Assembly: GCF_016704835.1 (NCBI RefSeq)
Contig: NZ_JADIZJ010000001.1
Span: 186,001-250,000 of the forward strand
Reading direction: 5' to 3'
DNA length: 64,000 bases
DNA from: Sphingopyxis sp.
Lineage (GTDB): Bacteria > Pseudomonadota > Alphaproteobacteria > Sphingomonadales > Sphingomonadaceae
Both the position numbers and the translations under genes were made by a program. This document shows positions 49,214-57,283 of the stretch, piece by piece. The first letter of the stretch is position 1; each line of letters begins with the position of its first letter. The notes under the pieces are model-generated. The model saw only the letters and a list, made by a program, of their open reading frames with translations. It was not told the origin of the DNA and ran no database searches.

Positions 49214-52056
49214 CTACATCGAGATCCCCAGCCCGCGTCCAGCGCCTAGACTTAGCTGGAGATCCTGGAGACAGCGTTTTCCCTCTCATAGCGTCCAGCC
49301 CAAGCTGGGCGCGACGATTTCGAAGGAGCGACTCGAGCTGTGGATCGCGGTGTAGGCTCTTCGCCATGCTCGTGAGGTTGGCGCGCGCCTCGTCCCGCGC
49401 CGCATAAGTCGGTGCCTTGCGGGCTATCGTGCTCTCCTTCTTCCATGTCTCAACAAACTGGTCGGCACGCTTCTCGGTCTCGGCGGCGAGCCGCTTCGTT
49501 TCGACGGCGAGCCGAGCGCGATCGCGCGCCGCGCGCTCGGCCGCGACGCGCTCGGCGGCGCGTGCCGCCTCCTGCCGGTCCATCGCCGCGATCGCCCCCG
49601 CCGTCCGTCCTTCGGCCGCCTCGCTGGTGAGCTTGTAGCTTTTCCCGAATGCCTCGCGCAGATCGTTCGCGCCCCCCGGACGCAGCGCATCGAGTTCCTG
49701 CCGAGCCTTGCGATAGGCGTCGAGCTCGTGCGGCAGCTCCTTCCCGCCAGCGCGTCGGACATCGACGATGTCCTTTGTCACCCGCGCAAATCGCTCGACC
49801 GCCTTGTCGAGCGGCGGTTGCGCAACCGCGGGTTCGAGCGAACGGGCGCTGACGCGGACCTCCGATAGTTTGACCTGCCGCAGCCGCTGGGGTGGAGACT
49901 CATCAAGCGATTTGCGCGAGACGGTGAGTTCTAGCCCATCGAACATGCCGCGCTTGGGCTCGACCGTTTTTGCCGGTTCCGGCGCACGCACGCGATAGTC
50001 GCTAGCCATATCCTTGCCGCGCTCGCGGCTGAGGGTGCGGACAAGTTTGGACTGGTCGCGAAAGTCGTCACGGCCATAATGAAGATCAACGGACTCGCGG
50101 TGGCGCGACATCGCAACATAGGCTCCGTGCCGGTCCATCCCCGGCGTCGCAGTACCTGGACGCGGTCCACCGTCATGCCCTGCGCCTTGTGGATCGTCGC
50201 GGCATAGCCATGATCGATATGGGCGTAGTCCTTCAGGTCGAACGCGACACAGCGCCCATCGTCGAGCATTACCGCCATGCGCATCCGATCGATATTCTGG
50301 ACCGTGCCGAGCAGGCCATTCTTCACGCCCATGTCGCGCTCGTTTCGAAGGAACGCTGATGCGGTCGCCTTCCCGCAAAGCTGCGATCGCCGCGCTCGAC
50401 CTTGATCAGGATTTCGGCGCCAAGCGCGCCGCTCGCCTTCAATCGTTCGCGGACCTCCTCATTGAGCTGGCGAACTTCATCATTGGTGTGAGTGAGGATG
50501 ATCCGGCTAGCATCGGGATGACGTTGCCGATCGCGATCCCACGCGTCGACCAGTTCGGTGCGCGCGGCATCGCGGGTATTGGCGGCGTGGACACGTACCG
50601 CGTCGGCATAGCGACCGATCGCTTCGCCGGTCCGCCCGGTGGCAAGCTCGCGCGTGGCATCGCGCTGCCATTCCTCATGCTGCCGGCGGATCGAACTGAT
50701 CTCGACAGCGCCGTGGCGTTCGGCCGCGGCGCGGAACGCGGCGCCGGCCTCGATCGCCTGCAACTGCTCGGGATCGCCGACCAGCACAACCTTGGCGCTC
50801 CAAGGTTCGCGAGCCGATGCCAGAACCACGTTCCAAGCCCTCGGCGGCGATGCCCGACAGCGCGGCGCCCTGCACCTGATAGCCGGCGGCTTCCCACGCC
50901 TCGCGCGCGACCCCAAGCATCGCGCTCTTGCCGGTACCGGCATATCCGATGACGTTACTTACACCCCTTGCCGATGTGCATGCTCAAAGCGCGCCGCGCT
51001 GTTCAGCGGAAAGTTCTGAACCGCGGCCGCTGGCGCCAAGGCAAGCTGACGATGCCGATCGGCGACGCCGTGATTGCGGCGCGCGTCGAGCGTCGCTGTG
51101 GCACGCTCAAGCCGCTGCTCCGTCTCGATCATCGCCCGCGACGTAAAGCGATCGTCGCCGCGCCCGTCCTTGCCGAGCGCGATCAGGTCGGGCGACGCTT
51201 TCACCGCACCCATGACGGCATCGAACTGGATTGTTCCGGCACTATGCCGGTGCACGAACATCGCAAGGTCGCGGTTGGTAAACGTCGCCTGGTTATGCGG
51301 TGATCGTGTCGAGCGCGATCGACGGGTTGGCGAGTATCTTCTCGCCGTTCCGCCGCGCGATATCGAGATGCTCTTCGGCGCGGTCGACTTCGAGCCCCTG
51401 CTCGACCATGCGCGATGCGGCCGGGCCGATCTTGTGCTGGGGTTCGAGCTCGATCCCCTGCGCCTCAAGGTTCGATGATCGATGCGCGCATCGATATCGA
51501 GCGAACAAGGCGCTCATTCACGTGATCGGCCCAAGCTTCACGCCAGTGAGTCAACAGCTCAGTGCGATTCCAGTCGCGGACCTTGGCGCCAGAACTCGGC
51601 CGATCCATCTTCGCCGATCCTGATCTCGCGCATCGTCAACATGACATGCGTGTGCGGCCGCGCGAGTCCGTCGGCGCCGATGTCCCAGTGGACATTGAGG
51701 TCGGCGACCATGCCGCGGTCGACGAACTCGTCTCGGACGAAGTCGCGGGCAAGCTCAATTCCCTGTTCCTGGGTCATCTCGCGCGGGATCGCGAACTCGA
51801 TCTCGCGCGCCAGCTGCGCGTCCTTGCGGATCTCCGCGGCCTCGACATCATTCCACAGCTTTTCGCGATCGCGCCACTCCTCCGGCGCGCCGTCGGGGCA
51901 ACCTCGCTGTGGACGACGCCCGCCTTGTTCGAGAAGTCGTGGCTGCGACCGAGGCGTTCATCGTGGAGCCGGTCGGCCGAACGATAGGCAGCGGCGGCCA
52001 CCGCGCTGCTCCCGACCGCTCGGGAAATGACTTTGGCCGAAATGATAGATCGCCAT
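49214..52056 (-). pseudogene. traA: Ti-type conjugative relaxase TraA (multiply frameshifted)
   Basis: Pieces of a full-length (about 950-residue) TraA lie in order across three frames. The start is MAIYHF at 52056. The MobA/MobL relaxase part shows SRAVGSSAVAAAAYRSADRL and HTHVMLTMREI. The helicase part (GDPEQLQAI, DHGYAATIHKAQGMT, YVAMSRHRESVDLHY) follows, then a long basic helical C-terminus ends with LQLSLGAGRGLGISM and a stop at 49214-49216. At least six frame changes are needed. This is more than elsewhere in the window, so true decay is likely even if some are sequencing errors. An active TraA would nick oriT and unwind the transferred strand. Confidence 0.82.
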
Positions 52057-52224
52057 CGCGGCAATCCATTTACAGCAAAACGAGCACGTCGGCACGACGT
52101 ATAAGCGCGCCCTCACGATTTCATCGCGCTCGGGATCACAAAGTCGCAGAGATTTCAGCTGCCTGAATGGCGATGGACTCGGCATAGCTGGTTCGTCCGA
52201 CTCCCTCAAACGGAAGGACAGACG
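52057..52224. other. Origin of transfer (oriT) between traA and traC
   Basis: The gap between divergent traA and traC is where Ti-type plasmids carry oriT. It contains the inverted repeat ACGTCG-GCA-CGACGT at 52086-52100, directly followed by TATAAGCGCGCCCT (52100-52113). This is close to the nic core of the RSF1010/pTi family (ATAAGTGCGCCCT). Position, repeat and core all agree, so the call is strong although no database was searched. Confidence 0.85.
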
Positions 52225-52547
52225 ATGCGCAAACCCCGCGATTTCGATGCCGAACTCAGGCGCTCACCGACAAGGCAAAGGCGCTCAAAACGAAGAAGCA
52301 AGGGCAGCTGGGCGAGCTGGTCATCGCGACGGGCGCCGATGCGCTGTCGATCGAGCAGCTTGCGGGCGCGTTGATCAAGGCTGTCGGCGCAGAACGCAGC
52401 GCGGAAGGAGATGTGGCGCAAAAGCGGCGCGGCCTTCTTTCGCGAAAGCAGCACCGGTACTCGCCAGACGATCGCCGCAACGCAGGCGGCGCATCGGCGA
52501 GCGGTGCAGGCGCGCAATCGCCTTCAGGCGAAGCGGGCGCGGTATGA
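52225..52547 (+). pseudogene. traC: Conjugal transfer protein TraC (frameshifted)
   Basis: Starts at ATG 52225 behind GGAAGG with MRKPRDFDAEL. It continues in other frames as LTDKAKALKTKKQGQLGELVIATGADAL, then EMWRKSGAAFF, and ends SGEAGAV with a TGA at 52545-52547. The lysine-rich start and the GELVIATGADAL core are the TraC signature of Ti-type and sphingomonad elements. TraC assists TraA in relaxosome assembly at oriT. At least two or three indels break it. Confidence 0.75.
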
Positions 52548-52760
52548 CACGCGGGCGTGGCGGTTGAAGCGCCGCGAGCGCACGCGTCAGCTGATCGAGC
52601 TGGGCGGCCTCATTGCCAAAGGCCGATCTGATCGGGCTGACCGGCGACGATCGCGCGGTTATCCTCGGCTTGCTGGTCGAGGGCTGCCGCGACGCTGCGC
52701 GGCGAAGGCCGCGAGCAGCAGTTGTTGCTATGGCGCCGCCGGGGGGCGCGCGTTTTCTAA
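52544..52760 (+). pseudogene. traD: Conjugal transfer protein TraD (frameshifted)
   Basis: ATG 52544 overlaps the traC stop as ATGA. The protein follows in shifted frames: RAWRLKRRERTRQLIELGGLIAK, then DLIGLTGDDRAVILGLLVE, and LRGEGREQQLLLWRRRGARVF with a stop at 52758-52760. These are the family signatures of the ~70-residue TraD. The traG coupling-protein gene that normally follows is absent; an unrelated convergent MucR gene lies there instead. Confidence 0.75.
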
Positions 52761-52775
52761 CGGCAGACGCTGAGG

Positions 52776-53212
52776 CTATTTAGCCTTGGCGCTGCCACGC
52801 GCAGCAGGTTTGCGACCGCCGCCGCCATGGTGCCAAGGCCGATCTGCTTCGCGAGTACACGCCGCTTCTCGGCATAGTCGGGCGCGACCATTGGATAATC
52901 TTTAGGCAGGTTCCATTTCGCGCGATACTCGTCGGGCGTCATGCCATGGTCGGTCGAAAGATGACGGCGAAGCATCTTCATCTTCTTTCCGTCCTCAAGG
53001 CAGACGATATGTTCAGGCTTCACCGACGACCGGACGGAGACCGCAGGCTGCTGCGGTTCGGGTGCAGCCTCCGCTCCCGTGGCAAGTCCGGCGAGCGCAT
53101 CATGTACCGACCGAATGAGTAGCGGGATGTCCGAAATGGCAACGCTGTTGTTGGTGACATGCGCAGCGACAATATCGGCGGTCAGCGTGACCAAAGTTTC
53201 GGATTCTTCCAC
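52776..53212 (-). pseudogene. MucR/Ros-family transcriptional regulator (frameshift at C-terminus)
   Basis: A zinc-finger regulator of about 145 residues. GTG 53212 follows AAAGGA and gives VEESETLVTLTADIVAAHV. The C2H2 finger region reads IVCLEDGKKMKMLRRHLSTDHGMTPDEYRAKWNLP, typical of MucR/Ros. Near 52825 a G appears to be missing; in the corrected frame the tail is GGGGRKPAARGSAKAK with a stop at 52776-52778, the normal basic tail. In the raw frame it runs to 52757. It probably controls element or surface genes, as other MucR proteins do. Confidence 0.8.
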
Positions 53213-53238
53213 GGCATTTCCTTTCGGGGCGGGCGAGA

Positions 53239-54159
53239 CTATTTCGCCTGCGCCTCTAGCAGGGCAATGCGTTCCGAACAAATGGCATGCACGGCGCGGC
53301 CAGGTTCTTCGACGCGCTCGCCGAGCCAGCGCAATTCCTCTTCGGTGATCCGATAATGTTTTGAATAGCGAGCCTTCACATAGGCTTCCTTGAGCTTCTC
53401 GAAGTGCTTTCGATCAGCTTTCAGCTCACGCGGCCAAGCATCGACGAGACGCATGTCGATGCGCTCTGCCTGAGTGCGAAGAAAGCCCAAATTATGAACG
53501 TGCGGCGTGTAGAAAGTGCAGACTAATAAGACGCAGTGGTAGAGCGTCTCGGTCGTCTGATGAAGTTCGAACGCCGTTTCTTTGAGGTGGCCTTTCTCAA
53601 GACCGAACTTGGCGAAGTCATGTCGGCGCATCGCAGCAGGAAACCACTCGTCAAAATATTCCTGCGCCATGGCGAGCGCCTGCTCGGGCGTCTTGGGCTT
53701 AGGCTTGTGCAGTTCCTTGTCATCAAACTCGTAAAGCGCGACGCCGTCCTTCGCGATGTCCATGAAGAAATAGCGTCCGTGCGCGAGCCCGTCGTTCACT
53801 TCCTGGATGGTGTGGACGATGAAATTGACTGGCGTGTGCAGCGTCTTGTCGATCGCCAGCTCGCGGTTGAGCCGGTCCTCGACCTTGAGCCAGTAATCGA
53901 CCTTGTCAGTCAGCCGCTTATCGCTGACGATGATGAGCAAATCGAAGTCCGAGCGATAGCCTTTCGCCGTGTGCGGTTCATCGACCCAGCCGCCGCGTGC
54001 ATAGCTGCCATACAGGATGATCTTGTCGATCCGGCCCTTCTTCTTCCAGTTCATCGTCGCGAGCGCGATGCTGTCAGCAAATTCTTCGAAGATGATCTGC
54101 TTCACGCGCTCGAGTTCGCGCTGCTTGTTGGCTGGAAGATGGTCGAGGTCGGTACGCAT
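53239..54159 (-). CDS. Nucleotidyltransferase-HEPN (MNT-HEPN) protein
   Basis: A 306-residue two-domain protein when started at ATG 54159. The N-terminal minimal nucleotidyltransferase has IILYGSYARGGW and SDFDLLIIVSD, the GS...DxD motif. The C-terminal half is a HEPN domain (GHLKETAFELHQTTETLYHCVLLVCTFYTPHVHNLGFL). Separate MNT and HEPN proteins form toxin-antitoxin pairs in which the MNT protein AMPylates the HEPN RNase. Here both are in one chain, as often seen in sphingomonad elements. Whether it is a toxin, a resistance enzyme or a regulator is unknown. The frame is intact. Confidence 0.75.
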   Translation of the reverse strand: MRTDLDHLPANKQRELERVKQIIFEEFADSIALATMNWKKKGRIDKIILYGSYARGGWVDEPHTAKGYRSDFDLLIIVSDKRLTDKVDYWLKVEDRLNRELAIDKTLHTPVNFIVHTIQEVNDGLAHGRYFFMDIAKDGVALYEFDDKELHKPKPKTPEQALAMAQEYFDEWFPAAMRRHDFAKFGLEKGHLKETAFELHQTTETLYHCVLLVCTFYTPHVHNLGFLRTQAERIDMRLVDAWPRELKADRKHFEKLKEAYVKARYSKHYRITEEELRWLGERVEEPGRAVHAICSERIALLEAQAK

Positions 54160-54217
54160 TGGTTTTACCCTGTATTTGGATGCGCCGGATGGCAAGCGCC
54201 ATCCGGCGCGAACATCG

Positions 54218-54469
54218 TCACCACAGCCGAAAACGCCACCACCATGGATCCTTTTCATCCATGGCTTTCATCATGATACGCAGGCTCGCTGCGAAGTGAT
54301 TTTCGACGTCGGCGACGCTGATGTCGAACCGTTCTGCAATTTGCGGATAGGTCATCTCATCGACGCGGATCGCGAGGAAGACCTTGCGGTCCATGCCGTG
54401 CATCCGGTCCACCACGCGCTCGGCGCGCCATAGGCGAAGCCGCTCCTCGCGGGACTTGGGAGCGGTCAC
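54218..54469 (-). CDS. Small sigma-70 region-4-like DNA-binding protein
   Basis: An 83-residue protein beginning with GTG 54469, which overlaps the ardC stop by four bases (GTGA). The sequence MDRKVFLAIRVDEMTYPQIAERFDISVADVENHFAASLRIMMKAM has the helix-turn-helix of sigma factor region 4. Without region 2 it cannot act as a sigma factor alone and may be a small regulator translated with ArdC. Similar small proteins are common in this element type. Confidence 0.7.
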   Translation of the reverse strand: MTAPKSREERLRLWRAERVVDRMHGMDRKVFLAIRVDEMTYPQIAERFDISVADVENHFAASLRIMMKAMDEKDPWWWRFRLW

Positions 54470-55359
54470 TGGTCGTCTCCCGCGAAGGCGAGCAGGAAAT
54501 CGCTCGCCTTGCTGGCGAGACTGGCGGCGCGAAAGATCGCCTTGTCATCGTCGCGAAGGACCGAAAGCCAAGATGCAATATAGTCCGAATGACGCACGGT
54601 CGGCGCGATGCCGAGCGACGCGCAAATAAACGCCGCCGCCATCTCCGCGACCAACTCTTCCCTGGCATAAGCCTCCGATCCGAACCCGCCCTTCTGGTCG
54701 CGGTCCAACCGGCTGCCATGGCCGGTCCAGTGACCAAGCTCGTGAAGCGCGGTGCGATACCAGTTGATCGGTTCATGAAACGCCGCCTGCGGCGGCACCT
54801 GCACGAAATCATGGCCCGGGCTGTAGAAAGCCTCACCGCCGCCGATATTGACGCGCGCGCCGGTCGCGGCGATCAGCGCATCGGCCTCGACAATCGCAAT
54901 CGCCGGATCGGGGCTGACCATTGGGGCGAAATAGTCTTCGGGTAATCCCTCGCACTGGTCGATGTTGAAGACGAAAAAGCGTTTCAGGAACGCTACCTGC
55001 CGCGCCTCGCGATCCTCGCCCCGCGCTGCCTCGGCTTCGGCCTTCGGCGTGAAGCGGTCGGCATAGCAGATGACCGTGCCTTTCTCGCCGCGCCGAACAT
55101 TGCCGCCTACCGCCTCGGCCTGCCGATAGGTGAGCCAGCGCTGTGACGCATGGCCCCTCGCGACCGCCTCGGACCACAAGATCAAAACATTGATCCCGCT
55201 ATATTTGCGGCCCGTACCTGCATTCTGCGGGATCGTGCATCCGCACGCCGCGCTGTCCCAAGGCTGCACCCAAGGCAGCCGACCTTCTTCGAGTTCCGCA
55301 ATGATCCGGTTGGTGACCTCCGAATAGAGGCTCGCCCGTTCGATCCTGTCCCTGACCAT
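54466..55359 (-). CDS. ardC: ArdC-type antirestriction protein
   Basis: A 297-residue ArdC-like protein starting at ATG 55359. The N-terminal single-stranded-DNA-binding domain includes LYSEVTNRIIAELEEGRLPWVQPWD and YSGINVLILW. The C-terminal zincin-like metallopeptidase domain has the metal motif ALHELGHWTGH and the downstream Glu in YAREELVAEMAAAF. ArdC proteins protect incoming element DNA from restriction and bind ssDNA during transfer. A long inverted-repeat leader lies just upstream. The frame is intact. Confidence 0.88.
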   Translation of the reverse strand: MVRDRIERASLYSEVTNRIIAELEEGRLPWVQPWDSAACGCTIPQNAGTGRKYSGINVLILWSEAVARGHASQRWLTYRQAEAVGGNVRRGEKGTVICYADRFTPKAEAEAARGEDREARQVAFLKRFFVFNIDQCEGLPEDYFAPMVSPDPAIAIVEADALIAATGARVNIGGGEAFYSPGHDFVQVPPQAAFHEPINWYRTALHELGHWTGHGSRLDRDQKGGFGSEAYAREELVAEMAAAFICASLGIAPTVRHSDYIASWLSVLRDDDKAIFRAASLASKASDFLLAFAGDDQ

Positions 55360-55904
55360 ATCCTTTCTCCTTCCAGCCACCGCACCCCGGCCCGGAAGGG
55401 GGCGGGGTGGGCGGCAGGAGGGAGCCGACAGACCCGCATCATCGGGCGGGCTGCATCCGCAGGACCGGAACGAAGAGGAGGACCCGCGGCACGCAGGTTG
55501 CGGCCCGGCCGGGCGGGGCTAGAGGCGAGTGACGCCCACCCTGCCCCCGACCTGCCGGGACAGACCAACGCCGCCGCGCAGCGGCGACCGCATGCGCGCC
55601 AGCGGCGCCTAACCGACACCGAATCGGAAAATGTCCGCGCCGGTCACGGCGCGTCATTTGCGAACGCGGCCGTCGCCGACGGCCTCATCAGACGGATGCG
55701 ACTGACGACGAGACCTCATGAGACAGAAAATTTCAGCCTACGCCGCAACTGCCAGGAAGTCCCCATAGATACCGGCGGATACCCACAGCCCTACGCCAGC
55801 GCACTACGCCAGAAATGGCCGTTTTCTGCGGCGTTGACGTTAGCGCCCGTCATGCTTTCTTTATCTCGTGTCGACGCAAAATCGTTCAACAGATGGAGTA
55901 GAAC
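55360..55904. promoter_or_regulatory. ardC leader with long-range inverted repeat; divergent alpA promoter
   Basis: No gene is evident in these 545 bases. Near ardC, arms at 55398-55413 and 55533-55548 pair over 16 bases with one mismatch. Between them lies a core at about 55455-55480 (ATCCGCAGGACCGGAACGAA) shared with the leaders of DUF736 and parB. The right half (55620-55904) is plain and should carry the promoter for alpA. Confidence 0.6.
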
Positions 55905-56125
55905 ATGGCATTCCAATCTCCCCTCCGCCTCATGCGGCTCAACAGAAGTCCTCGATCTGACGGGCCTCAGCCGCGCGACTCTCTACCGCAAGATCGCCGC
56001 CAGGACGTTCCCGACGCAGCACAAGCTCGCGACACGCTGCTGTGGTTGGCGCGCGGGCGAGGTCGGTGTGGCTGCGTAATCCGCACGCGTTCACCATCGC
56101 CGATCTCAAGCGCGAAGCCGCCTGA
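55905..56125 (+). pseudogene. AlpA-family excision/regulatory protein (frameshifted)
   Basis: A small helix-turn-helix protein of the AlpA (phage-type MerR-like) family. ATG 55905 gives MAFQSPLRLMRL. Two frame changes are needed to read EVLDLTGLSRATLYRKIAARTFPTQHKL, then GWRAGEVGV, then WLRNPHAFTIADLKREAA with TGA at 56123-56125. AlpA proteins act as regulators or directionality factors for P4-like integrases, which fits the integrase at 59559-60800. It is transcribed opposite to its neighbours. Confidence 0.75.
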
Positions 56126-56143
56126 AAGGCCAGGCACGCAAAG

Positions 56144-56169
56144 CCCCGCGCCGCCAAGGCGGCGCGGGG
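56144..56169 (-). terminator. Perfect GC-rich hairpin downstream of DUF736
   Basis: CCCCGCGCCGCC-AA-GGCGGCGCGGGG is a perfect 12-base-pair stem between the alpA and DUF736 stops. On the minus strand it is followed by a short GCTTTG stretch, so it may terminate the DUF736 transcript. The weak T run keeps confidence moderate. It may work for both converging genes. Confidence 0.6.
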
Positions 56170-56181
56170 TAGAACCAAGCT

Positions 56182-56505
56182 TCAGTTGTCGGGATTCCAG
56201 ATGATCGCATAAGCGTCGTCGCTGTCCTGGCCGGCGGCGCGGCCGAGGTTGGCGTAGATGCGCCGCGGGCCGAACTCAGGTGCCGCCAGCGTCAGCGACA
56301 CAAAGGGCTTGCCCGAGGTTTCGCCGATGCGGATCCAGCCGGCCCCGATCTCGACGCCTTCGGAATAGACCCGGTAGTCGGGCTGGACGTCGCCGTTCTT
56401 CGAGGGGTTGGGGCGGATCTCGATCGCGGCGCGGATCGAGAGGGTTTTCAGCTGGCCCACGAAGCCTTTTTCGATGGTGCCGTTCACAAAGCCGATAGCT
56501 GCCAT
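56182..56505 (-). CDS. DUF736-family protein
   Basis: A 107-residue protein starting MAAIGFVNGTIEKGFVGQLKTLSIRAAIEI at ATG 56505. The whole chain (RPNPSKNGDVQPDYRVY, GEIGAGWIRIGE-like region, FVSLTLAAPEFGPRRIYANLG, DAYAIIWNPDN) matches DUF736, a small beta-rich family found on conjugative and integrative elements of Alphaproteobacteria. The function is unknown; related folds bind single-stranded DNA. It has the same kind of inverted-repeat leader as ardC and parB. Confidence 0.88.
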   Translation of the reverse strand: MAAIGFVNGTIEKGFVGQLKTLSIRAAIEIRPNPSKNGDVQPDYRVYSEGVEIGAGWIRIGETSGKPFVSLTLAAPEFGPRRIYANLGRAAGQDSDDAYAIIWNPDN

Positions 56506-57105
56506 TGGTCGTCTCCTTGAAACTGCCGCGGGACCATCCCTGCGACATGGGCGGACCAGAGACCGGCGCATGAGGCGCCGCGCGAACCCGTCAGGGTCGC
56601 AGCGCAGCGGAGGAGTGCGGCGGCGCGATTATTTGAAGCGCAGCGGCCGCGAGGAACCGGCGCAGCCGGCAGGGAAATAATCGCGCCGCCGCACTTTCGC
56701 GGGGCGCCGCGCCGGTTCAGGTCAGTCGCCCGTCGCCGAGGATGGTCCTGGGTTGATTTCGAGGCGACTTTGGCCACCGGCGCTGGACGGTGCTTTCAGG
56801 GATTCAGCGACAGCGGATGCAATCCGGTCCCGCACATCGGCGATCATCCGCCTCGGCCGCGACGGACTTTCCCTACCGAGATTTCCCAGAAGGCTGAGAG
56901 GCGCGTGTCGAATCTGTAACGCAGATGGCGGAAAAATGGAGGATTATTGCGTCGCTGCGCGTCGATTTGGCGGATTTGTACAATATCTTTAACCAGGCCA
57001 TGCGAATGGGATGGGCAACAAGTTCTTCTGTCGGACGGTGATGGTAGCGACCCCGGTGACCGACCGGCGGCAGGGGCGATGATGTGCGAAAGCGTTCATC
57101 GTTGT

Positions 57106-57145
57106 AGGGCGGTGCGAAGCTGGTCTTCGCGCCGCCCTCTTCTTT
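57106..57145 (+). terminator. Plus-strand hairpin with T-rich tail
   Basis: GGGCGGTGCGAAG (57106-57118) pairs with CTTCGCGCCGCCC (57124-57136) over 13 pairs with one G-T, followed by TCTTCTTTT. It looks like an intrinsic terminator on the plus strand. No plus-strand gene is evident upstream, so it may end a non-coding RNA. Confidence 0.6.
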
Positions 57146-57204
57146 TGTGCAGTTCGCGCGCCGGTGCCGCTTGCGGCGGCGGCGCGCCAAACATGAAAAC
57201 GCCG

Positions 57205-57276
57205 CGCCGACCCGCAAGGTCGGCGCGTCATCATCCCGCGGGCGAAAAATGAGCGGGCGACCGTGGCCGCCCGCCC
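57205..57276 (-). terminator. Terminator hairpins downstream of the ParB-like gene
   Basis: Two hairpins lie just after the ParB-like stop on the minus strand. One is GGGCGGCC...GGTCGCCC followed by GCTCATTTTT (about 57243-57272). The second is GCGCCGACC-TTGC-GGGTCGGCGC followed by GGCGTTTTC (about 57205-57233). Both have a T run on the minus-strand transcript. Confidence 0.65.
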
Positions 57277-57283
57277 GTAGCGA

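Larger units (their letters stand above)
56506..57283. promoter_or_regulatory. DUF736 leader with nested inverted repeats; no gene seen
   Basis: In this 778-base gap, outer arms GGACCATCC (56531-56539) and GGATGGTCC (56740-56748) enclose a core at 56586-56615 like those before ardC and parB. An inner inverted repeat of 21 perfect bases follows (56614-56634 with 56675-56695), separated by a 40-base loop. The right half (56750-57283) has no frame I recognise and ends with the terminators described separately. Confidence 0.6.

Noticed and set aside
55150..55904. Long plus-strand frame over the ardC start and its leader
   Set aside because: It is antisense to ardC and low-complexity; only its last part carries AlpA codons, in a frame reached by an indel.
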